From an uncultured Eggerthella sp. (GTDB lineage: Bacteria > Actinomycetota > Coriobacteriia > Coriobacteriales > Eggerthellaceae), in NCBI GenBank assembly GCA_902464295.1, contig CABQIW010000031.1:1-22633 (forward strand): 22,633 nt of DNA, written 5' to 3'. The notes beneath the pieces are model-generated. The model saw only the letters and a program-made list of their open reading frames with translations, was not told the DNA's origin and did not search any database. The position numbers were made by a program, and so were the translations under genes. Positions 6,790 through 12,502 of the stretch are shown here, in pieces; position 1 is the first letter of the stretch, and the number at the start of each line of letters is the position of its first letter.

Positions 6790-7101
6790 ATGCCAGCATT
6801 ACAGGTCAAAGATTGTCCGACTGAAGTGTATGAAGAGCTTCGTCGTTGCGCTTCTCGTGAGAACAGGAGCATCTCTCAGCAGGCGCTCACGATCCTTGAG
6901 GATTACCTGGGGTTCAGAGATTTTGCCCCGCACGATCGATCAGTGCCTGCATCAAAGAGGTCTGCTGAAAATAGTGGCTATAGAGAAAAGCGGAAGCGCA
7001 TATTCGAAAGAATCGACAAATTACCAGCCATTCCAGTTTCAGAATTAGCTCCGTCTTCCGCAGATATTCTTGCAGAGATTCGTGAGAAGGAGGCACGATG
7101 A
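6790..7101 (+). CDS. Antitoxin, ribbon-helix-helix FitA/VapB-like
   Basis: The N-terminal ~40 residues (M-P-A-L-Q-V-K-D-C-P-T-E-V-Y-E-E-L-R-R-C, then S-R-E-N-R-S-I-S-Q-Q-A-L-T-I-L-E) read as a ribbon-helix-helix DNA-binding domain: a beta strand with alternating polar residues, then two short helices. The rest is a charged, probably flexible toxin-binding tail. I prefer ATG 6790 (103 aa) because AAGAGG at 6775-6780 is 9 bases away; GTG 6781 and ATG 6784 are possible but too close to it. The TGA stop overlaps the toxin ATG (ATGA at 7098-7101), the common arrangement for coupled synthesis. By family knowledge it neutralises the PIN toxin and represses the operon. The region is visibly more AT-rich than the genes on either side, which suggests acquisition by transfer. 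Confidence 0.85.
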   Translation: MPALQVKDCPTEVYEELRRCASRENRSISQQALTILEDYLGFRDFAPHDRSVPASKRSAENSGYREKRKRIFERIDKLPAIPVSELAPSSADILAEIREKEAR

Positions 7102-7514
7102 TAGTTCTTGATTCAAGCGCCGCATGCGATATGGTGCGCAAGACTGAAGAAGGAATGGCTTTTCGCGCACTTATGCTCTCAGAAGAGAAGGTAATTAGCT
7201 GTGAACTGCTTCGAGCTGAAGTTGTAAGCATATTTCGAAAACTGTGCAGGCATGGACTTATTCCTATTGAAAAAGTGCAGAGCTTTCTTACCGAGTCGAC
7301 TGCCCTTGTCAATGAATACTATTCAATTCAAGAGCTTCAAGAAGAAGTGCTTTCCGAGAGCATCCGATTGGACCATTCCTCCTACGATATGTTCTATTTT
7401 GTGTTGGCACGCCGTTTCGGTGCAACACTGTTCACGCTCGATCGCAAGCTCATTCGGCTCTGCGAAGAACAGGGTGTTCAATGCGTTGCCATTCTAGAGA
7501 ATGGTGAATTCTAA
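7098..7514 (+). CDS. Type II toxin, PIN-domain ribonuclease (VapC/FitB-like)
   Basis: This 138-aa protein covers a whole PIN domain. The four acidic residues that bind Mg/Mn in the active site are all recognisable: Asp5 in I-V-L-D-S-S-A, Glu41 in L-L-R-A-E-V-V, Asp97 in S-S-Y-D-M-F-Y, and Asp115 in L-F-T-L-D-R-K-L. By family, such toxins cleave tRNA or rRNA when the antitoxin is lost. AAGGAGG at 7087-7093 is a strong ribosome site, though only 4 bases from the ATG. It overlaps the antitoxin gene by 4 bases. The intact catalytic set suggests a working toxin; the RNA target cannot be read from sequence. Confidence 0.88.
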   Translation: MIVLDSSAACDMVRKTEEGMAFRALMLSEEKVISCELLRAEVVSIFRKLCRHGLIPIEKVQSFLTESTALVNEYYSIQELQEEVLSESIRLDHSSYDMFYFVLARRFGATLFTLDRKLIRLCEEQGVQCVAILENGEF

Positions 7515-7539
7515 TGATGGTTAAGGTAGAAGCGTAGCA

Positions 7540-8412
7540 ATGATCATTCATGTTGAAACCTTAGAAGATAAGCGGCTTGAGACCTATGTGGGCCTTACTG
7601 AAATTCAGTTGCGCAATCGACTGGAGCCAGAGAAAGGCATCTTCATCGCCGAATCCGAGAAGGTCATCGTGCGGGCGCTTAATGCGGGCTATGAACCGCT
7701 CTCGCTTCTGATTCCTGAACATCGCTTGCAGCGCAGTGCGCGCCTGATCGAGCGTATCGAAACGCAGTATGCCTTGGAAGAGAAGGCAGGTGCGGCTGGC
7801 AGCACGAACGACGAGAGCATCCCTATCTTCGTTGCGCCTTCAGATGAGATAGAGAAGCTCACGGGTTTTGAACTTACGCGCGGGGTGCTTTGTGCCATGA
7901 AGCGTAAACCCCTACCAAGTCTTGCCGATTTGTTGGCAGATGCCCATCGTGTTGCCGTGCTCGAAGATATCACGAACCATACGAATGTGGGTGCGGTCTT
8001 CCGTAATGCGGCTGCGCTTGACTTCGATGCGCTCATCATCTCGCCGGGCTGTTGCGACCCGCTCTATCGCCGTGCGATCCGCGTTTCTATGGGAACGGTC
8101 TTCCAAGTTCCGTGGACACGTTTTCCTGGCACGGTGGAAGACTGGCGCGAATCGGGTGTAGCGGCGCTGAAACGGGAAGGGTTCACTACCGTGGCGCTTG
8201 CGCCGCATGATGAATCGGTCTTTTTGGACGATGCGCGCTTGCAACGTCCTGAAAAACTTGCGGTATTGCTGGGGACTGAAGGTGAAGGATTGCAGCAGCG
8301 TACGATCGAGATGGCGGATCTTGTTGCGAAGATCCCGATGCGGGAAGGTGTCGATTCGCTCAATGTTGCGGCTGCATCGGCCGTAGCATTCTGGGAACTG
8401 CGCATGCGCTAA
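7540..8412 (+). CDS. RNA 2'-O-methyltransferase, SpoU/TrmH family
   Basis: This 290-aa SPOUT-class enzyme transfers methyl from S-adenosylmethionine to a ribose 2'-OH in rRNA or tRNA. The three family motifs are clear: N-V-G-A-V-F-R-N-A at residues 149-157, L-G-T-E-G-E-G-L at 244-251, and I-P-M-R-E-G-V-D-S-L-N-V-A-A-A at about 265-279, which form the knotted cofactor site. The N-terminal ~110 residues are a substrate-binding extension with an I-F-I-A-E-S-E-K-V-I segment, as in TrmH/TsnR-like proteins. The ribosome site is weak (AAGGTAG around 7523), but an in-frame stop immediately upstream excludes a longer start. The exact target nucleotide is unknown. Confidence 0.9.
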   Translation: MIIHVETLEDKRLETYVGLTEIQLRNRLEPEKGIFIAESEKVIVRALNAGYEPLSLLIPEHRLQRSARLIERIETQYALEEKAGAAGSTNDESIPIFVAPSDEIEKLTGFELTRGVLCAMKRKPLPSLADLLADAHRVAVLEDITNHTNVGAVFRNAAALDFDALIISPGCCDPLYRRAIRVSMGTVFQVPWTRFPGTVEDWRESGVAALKREGFTTVALAPHDESVFLDDARLQRPEKLAVLLGTEGEGLQQRTIEMADLVAKIPMREGVDSLNVAAASAVAFWELRMR

Positions 8413-8513
8413 GGCGTCCGGTCGCAGTTTCGAGCATCTTCATTCGCATCTGAGCAGGTAGCGAGGATTATACGTAAAACCCCGTGCCATTAGGAGCGTT
8501 CAAGCATCGAAAT

Positions 8514-8563
8514 GAGTGCTTTTGCGGTATCCTGATTAACCGTACAAAAGAATGAAAGCACTC
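8514..8563 (+). promoter_or_regulatory. Long-range stem-loop in the tyrS leader
   Basis: GAGTGCTTT at 8514-8522 is perfectly complementary to AAAGCACTC at 8555-8563. It can extend by G-T wobbles at both ends and encloses 32 bases, within which CGGT (8525-8528) can pair with ACCG (8539-8542). The structure ends 25 bases before the tyrS start. It might be a control element or the terminator of the preceding gene, but no T-run follows. No T-box signature was found. Confidence 0.4.
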
Positions 8564-8588
8564 GCATGAAGATAACGAAAGAGGATCG

Positions 8589-9800
8589 ATGATTTCAGCA
8601 GAAGAACAGTTCCGTGTGATCGCTTCTGGCGCAGCTCAGATTATTCCCGAAAAGGCCCTGATGGAAAAGCTTGAGCGCAACAAGCCGCTCAATATCAAGT
8701 TGGGCGTTGACCCAACGGCTCCCGATCTGCATCTTGGTCATGCTGTTCCGCTGCGCAAGCTGCGCGCATTCCAGGATCTGGGTCATCAGGTTACACTTAT
8801 CATCGGCGATGGCACGGCACTCATTGGCGATCCTTCAGGTCGCAATGTTACGCGCCCGCCGCTTACGCGCGAGCAGGTTGAGCAGAATGCAAAGACCTAT
8901 ATCGAGCAGGCGTACAAGATCCTCGATCCCGAAAAGACCACGTTGCGCTTCAATTCTGAATGGCTGCTTGCGCTCGATCTTGAGGGTCTGCTGAAGATCA
9001 CGTCCAATTTCACGGTTGCGCGCATCCTTGAGCGTGACGATTTCACGAAGCGCTACAACAACAATCAGCCGATCAGCTTGCACGAATTCCTCTATCCCAC
9101 CATGCAGGCCTACGATTCGGTGTGCATCGATGCCGATGTTGAACTGGGTGGCACCGACCAGCTGTTCAATCTGCTTGCTGGTCGTGAGCTCATGGAGAAG
9201 ATGGATAAGGAACCGCAGGTTTGTCTCACCTTGCCGCTGCTCGAAGGCACCGATGGAGTTCAGAAGATGTCGAAGAGCTACGGTAATTACATTGGTCTTA
9301 CCGATGAACCGAACGATATGTTCGGTAAGGTCATGTCTATCCCCGATGAATTGATGGTGAAATACTATCGCCTTGCTTCCACGAAATCGGTTGACGAGAT
9401 CGACGCGATCGAGGCGGGTCTTGCGGATGGTTCGCTTCATCCGAACAAAGTGAAGCGCGAGCTCGCGCGGAATATCGTGGCAGCCTACTACGATGAAGCA
9501 GCTGCGCAAGAAGCGGAGGCTGCGTTCGATCGCGTGTTCAAACAGCACGATGTGCCCGAAGATATTCCTGAGTTTGCTGCTGACCTTACGCCGAACGATG
9601 AAGGACTTGTGTACGTTGCGAAGCTCATCAGCGATGCCGGTATGGCGAACTCGGTAGGCGAAGCGCGTCGTTTGATCGATGGCGGTGGCGTGAAGGTGAA
9701 TGGCGAAGCGCTGGCGCCGAAAGCGTATAACGTTGAGCCAAGCATGCTCAAGGGCGCGGTCATCCAAGTAGGAAAACGCAAGTTCGTTCGCCTTGTCTAG
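8589..9800 (+). CDS. tyrS: Tyrosyl-tRNA synthetase (TyrRS type 2)
   Basis: This enzyme charges tRNA-Tyr in the cytosol. The 403-aa length fits the type 2 bacterial subfamily. The class I signature appears as H-L-G-H at residues 48-51 and the second signature as K-M-S-K-S at 226-230. Type 1 enzymes such as B. subtilis TyrS carry K-F-G-K-T instead. The tyrosine-binding region includes G-G-T-D-Q-L-F-N. The C-terminal ~65 residues form an S4 RNA-binding domain (G-E-A-R-R-L-I-D-G-G-G-V-K-V-N-G). AAAGAGGA (8578-8585) precedes the ATG by only 3 bases, but no better start fits. A stem-loop lies in the leader, without T-box motifs. Confidence 0.98.
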   Translation: MISAEEQFRVIASGAAQIIPEKALMEKLERNKPLNIKLGVDPTAPDLHLGHAVPLRKLRAFQDLGHQVTLIIGDGTALIGDPSGRNVTRPPLTREQVEQNAKTYIEQAYKILDPEKTTLRFNSEWLLALDLEGLLKITSNFTVARILERDDFTKRYNNNQPISLHEFLYPTMQAYDSVCIDADVELGGTDQLFNLLAGRELMEKMDKEPQVCLTLPLLEGTDGVQKMSKSYGNYIGLTDEPNDMFGKVMSIPDELMVKYYRLASTKSVDEIDAIEAGLADGSLHPNKVKRELARNIVAAYYDEAAAQEAEAAFDRVFKQHDVPEDIPEFAADLTPNDEGLVYVAKLISDAGMANSVGEARRLIDGGGVKVNGEALAPKAYNVEPSMLKGAVIQVGKRKFVRLV

Positions 9801-9914
9801 CAAACGGGTTCGTGCATTCTGGGTTTGCGCGATGGAGAACCAAGAAGCGCAAGCGTGGAATTCCAGCGATTCAATACGTTCTTTTTGCTGGGCTTTCGGG
9901 TGCGTGTGCTTGGG

Positions 9915-9920
9915 TATGAT
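9915..9920 (+). promoter_or_regulatory. Possible -10 box for the 95-aa gene
   Basis: TATGAT matches five of six -10 consensus positions and lies 72 bases before the next start codon. No convincing -35 hexamer is seen at 16-18 bases. Two 10-base palindromes lie downstream, between this box and the ribosome site. Confidence 0.3.
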
Positions 9921-9946
9921 AAGGTTAGCGCGAAGGAATCGCATCG

Positions 9947-9974
9947 CTGCATGCAGTCAAGTGATTGCATGCAA
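9947..9974 (+). promoter_or_regulatory. Pair of TGCATGCA-centred palindromes
   Basis: CTGCATGCAG (9947-9956) and TTGCATGCAA (9965-9974) are each perfect 10-base palindromes sharing the core TGCATGCA, with centres 18 bases apart. They end 3 bases before the GGGGAGGGG ribosome site of the following gene. Two equally built sites in tandem look like a double operator, or in RNA two mutually exclusive hairpin partners. No regulator is known to me for this sequence. Confidence 0.45.
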
Positions 9975-9992
9975 AAAGGGGAGGGGTAAACC

Positions 9993-10280
9993 ATGAAATA
10001 CCGTGCAACTATTGTTTCTCCCCAAGGCGCTACGCCTGCTTCAAGCTCGATCGAGTTTGAGAGCGAATATCGCGCTGGATCCAAGCAGAATATCCAAGAC
10101 GCACGCTACAAGATGCTCGAACTGCATGGTTCTGAGGCAGTCAGCTGGACGGTGAAAGACATCGAGCGCGTTCCTGAAGCTGAGCAAGGTGCGATCCAAG
10201 AGCAACTCATGCTCGATTTTCGTGAACCGACTGAAGAGCCTAAGCGCAAACGTCGTAGTGTGAAGCGCGGTATTGCGTAG
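9993..10280 (+). CDS. Hypothetical protein, 95 aa, basic C-terminus
   Basis: I do not recognise this protein. It starts M-K-Y-R-A-T-I-V-S, with alternating residues that suggest a beta strand; it has a charged middle (D-A-R-Y-K-M-L-E-L-H-G-S-E-A-V-S-W-T-V-K-D-I-E-R) and a very basic end (K-R-K-R-R-S-V-K-R-G-I-A). There is no signal peptide or membrane segment, so it is probably cytosolic; the tail could touch nucleic acid. GGGGAGGGG (9978-9986) gives a strong ribosome site 6 bases from the ATG, which is the best evidence that it is a real gene. The next gene starts 30 bases downstream and codes for an rRNA methyltransferase, so a link to RNA or ribosomes is possible but only inferred. Confidence 0.7.
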   Translation: MKYRATIVSPQGATPASSSIEFESEYRAGSKQNIQDARYKMLELHGSEAVSWTVKDIERVPEAEQGAIQEQLMLDFREPTEEPKRKRRSVKRGIA

Positions 10281-10310
10281 CTCGTTCGAAGCTTGTGCGT
10301 GATTCATCAC

Positions 10311-11750
10311 ATGGAACAAAAGAAGCCAAACGCCAGATCAAAGGGTAGACCGAAGAACAGTGTGGCTAATCGATCTACGCGTAAGAAAAGATCTGCTTCT
10401 GCGAGAAAACCCGATTCGAAACCGAGCATCACGAAGCGTGATAACGCGCTGAAAGCTGGGCAGTTTTGTCCCGTTGATGAGCAGTGTGGTGCCTGCCAGC
10501 TGCTGGCAGTCCCTTATGCTGACCAGCTTGATTCGAAACAAGTTGAGATCGAGGAGCTTTTCGCGGATGCGCTTTCAGAAGACGGTGCGACCATGCAACC
10601 GATCCTTGGTATGGATGAGCCGTTCCACTATCGTAACAAGGTTATTTCGCCCTATGCGCCAGGGAAACGCATCAAGAAGAGCGCGGATAATAAGCGCGAA
10701 GAACAAAGGGCTGGTACTTCTGCAACGCGGAAGCGGAAGAACGATCGGCCATCTGTTGAGAAGCGTGAGATCCTCTGCGGCATGTATGCGCAGGGTACGC
10801 ATCGCATTATTCCCACTGATGAATGCTTGATCGAAAACCAAGTGGCGAAGAAGATCATTCAAGCGATCCGTGCATTGATGATGCGCTATGGGATCGAGCC
10901 CTATAACGAAGATACGGGCAAGGGCTTCTTGCGTCACGCGATCGTGCGAGTGGGACACCGATCGAATGAGGTGCTCGTAACGCTCGTAACCAATGCTGAA
11001 GAATTTCCAGGTGCGAAGAATTTTGCACGTGAGCTCGTAAAACGTTGTCCTGAGATAACCACGATCGTTCAGAACGTGAATACGCGCGTAACGAACGTGA
11101 TCTTAGGAGAAGGGAAGGAACGCACGCTCTACGGACCGGGCTTCATCCTTGATCGCTTGTGCGGATTGAGCTTCCGTATTTCCTCTCATTCGTTCTACCA
11201 GGTGAATGCCGTGCAAACGGAAGTGCTCTACGAGGCAGCGATCGATTTGGCGCACCTGCAAGGCACCGAGCGTATTCTTGATGCCTATTGCGGAACCGGC
11301 ACGATCGGATTGGTGGCTGCAAGAGCGCTTCAAGAAAAGACTCCTGCAGCGGCGAGGGGTGATGCCTTGGTTGTCGGCGTGGACAAGGTGGCATCTGCGA
11401 TCGTGGATGCGCGCAACAATGCGAAGCATAACGGTATAGAGAATACATCGTTCGTAGCCGAGGATGCCGGGGTGTTCATGAACGAGATGGCAGGAAGAGA
11501 TGAAGCGCTCGACGTGCTCTTCATGGATCCGCCGCGATCAGGTGCCAGCCCCGAGTTCTTGCAAGCAACTGCTCGCTTACAGCCACTCCGCATCGTCTAC
11601 ATTTCCTGCAACCCGAAAACGCAGGCGCGCGATGTTGCCTACTTGCGCGAACAGGGTTATCGGCTCGAATCTATCCAGCCAGTCGACATGTTTCCCCACA
11701 CCACTCACATCGAAAACATCTGCGCTTTAAGGTGTCGAACGACCGGGTAG
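10311..11750 (+). CDS. rlmD: 23S rRNA (uracil-C5)-methyltransferase, RlmD/RumA (TrmA) family
   Basis: This 479-aa enzyme methylates C5 of a uridine in 23S rRNA (U1939 in E. coli RlmD) using S-adenosylmethionine. Iron-sulphur ligands appear at Cys53, Cys59 and Cys62 (C-P-V-D-E-Q-C-G-A-C); the fourth is probably in I-L-C-G-M-Y. The SAM site is I-L-D-A-Y-C-G-T-G-T-I-G, followed by D-P-P-R-S-G-A, and the catalytic cysteine is Cys433 in I-S-C-N-P. The N-terminal ~50 residues are a lysine/arginine-rich extension with no TRAM domain, and a second basic insert sits near residues 125-145. ATG 10311 has no good ribosome site; TTG 10293 and GTG 10299 are alternatives. The target could instead be that of the related RlmCD. 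It converges with the sortase gene across 8 bases. Confidence 0.92.
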   Translation: MEQKKPNARSKGRPKNSVANRSTRKKRSASARKPDSKPSITKRDNALKAGQFCPVDEQCGACQLLAVPYADQLDSKQVEIEELFADALSEDGATMQPILGMDEPFHYRNKVISPYAPGKRIKKSADNKREEQRAGTSATRKRKNDRPSVEKREILCGMYAQGTHRIIPTDECLIENQVAKKIIQAIRALMMRYGIEPYNEDTGKGFLRHAIVRVGHRSNEVLVTLVTNAEEFPGAKNFARELVKRCPEITTIVQNVNTRVTNVILGEGKERTLYGPGFILDRLCGLSFRISSHSFYQVNAVQTEVLYEAAIDLAHLQGTERILDAYCGTGTIGLVAARALQEKTPAAARGDALVVGVDKVASAIVDARNNAKHNGIENTSFVAEDAGVFMNEMAGRDEALDVLFMDPPRSGASPEFLQATARLQPLRIVYISCNPKTQARDVAYLREQGYRLESIQPVDMFPHTTHIENICALRCRTTG

Positions 11751-11758
11751 TTTGTCAC

Positions 11759-12502
11759 CTAGTCGACAGGTGTGCATACAACGAGGGTGCGTTCGTTGCT
11801 GAATTCGTGGTACGAGCAAGTGCAGAAGGTGACAGCGAACGGAGGGTCGGTGCTGGTGTCGAGCACGACGCAGGCTTTTGAGCGCTCATCTTCGTACCAG
11901 ACATTAAAGGCTTCTTCATCGGCGAAGCGCGTATGCTTTTCGACCTCATCCCCATTGATGACACGTACGTAGGCAACGCTCAACCGCTGCTTCCCTGCAG
12001 GTGTTTGCAGGCAGATGGTAGCATGTTCGCGCGCGTAAGTTTCATCGGAGTATTTTGCAAAATCGCTGAACATCGAGCCGTTGTCCATGTGGTGACCATA
12101 GATGATCGCATTCAAGACAGAGCCAGAGCCATCAGCGCTCGTGTCCAAATAGGGCGCACCAAAGATGCTGTAATTGCGATGGATATCGTGGTGGAGGTAG
12201 AAGGAAGGATCATCCTTCATCCCACGCAAGATAGGATAGTTGATCGCTGTTCCAGGAACATTCACCCATGCGATAAGGTCAGGATTGACCGTGCGCCAGT
12301 GCTGCCAATCGACCTCAACGAAGTCATCATAGGTATCTTCCGTATCGCTAAGAGCGTCGTGTTCGAATGAGATGCCATTTGGATTGGGAGAGATGTTCGC
12401 ATTCGCTTGCATGAAGAACAAGCTGCTGAACAAGCCAAAGGCAACGAGCACGAGCACGATGCCTACTGTCATCAGCTTGTTTGATCGCCGTTGTAGTCTC
12501 AT
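11759..12502 (-). CDS. srtB: Class B sortase
   Basis: This 247-aa membrane-anchored cysteine transpeptidase joins surface proteins to peptidoglycan or to each other. An N-terminal membrane helix spans about residues 11-30 with R/K before it (type II orientation). The class B catalytic set is complete: His137 in Y-G-H-H-M-D-N-G-S-M-F, Cys229 in T-F-C-T-C-S-Y, and Arg238 in S-N-E-R-T-L-V-V. Extra cysteines (164, 211, 227, 243) are unusual for a sortase. The start at 12502 gives an ATGA overlap with the stop of the upstream surface protein; a longer upstream reading is possible but would overlap that gene further. It is last in a three-gene operon, so its substrates are most likely the two F-x-K-T-G proteins encoded before it. 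By analogy with class B sortases of streptococcal pili it could also polymerise. Confidence 0.93.
   Translation of the reverse strand: MRLQRRSNKLMTVGIVLVLVAFGLFSSLFFMQANANISPNPNGISFEHDALSDTEDTYDDFVEVDWQHWRTVNPDLIAWVNVPGTAINYPILRGMKDDPSFYLHHDIHRNYSIFGAPYLDTSADGSGSVLNAIIYGHHMDNGSMFSDFAKYSDETYAREHATICLQTPAGKQRLSVAYVRVINGDEVEKHTRFADEEAFNVWYEDERSKACVVLDTSTDPPFAVTFCTCSYHEFSNERTLVVCTPVD

Noticed and set aside
8514..8563. Second CIRCE element
   Set aside because: The half-sites resemble CIRCE arms but are in reversed order (GAGTGC first) and separated by 32 bases instead of 9.
8413..8588. T-box riboswitch for tyrS
   Set aside because: The conserved antiterminator sequence (AGGGTGGNACCGCG-like) and a terminator alternative are missing.
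8566..8592. Eight-codon leader peptide overlapping the tyrS start
   Set aside because: It has an ATGA overlap with tyrS, but no ribosome site of its own and no tyrosine codons, so attenuation is not supported.
9793..9996. 67-codon plus-strand frame after tyrS
   Set aside because: It begins inside the tyrS end without a ribosome site, has unlikely composition, and overlaps the ribosome site and start of the next gene.
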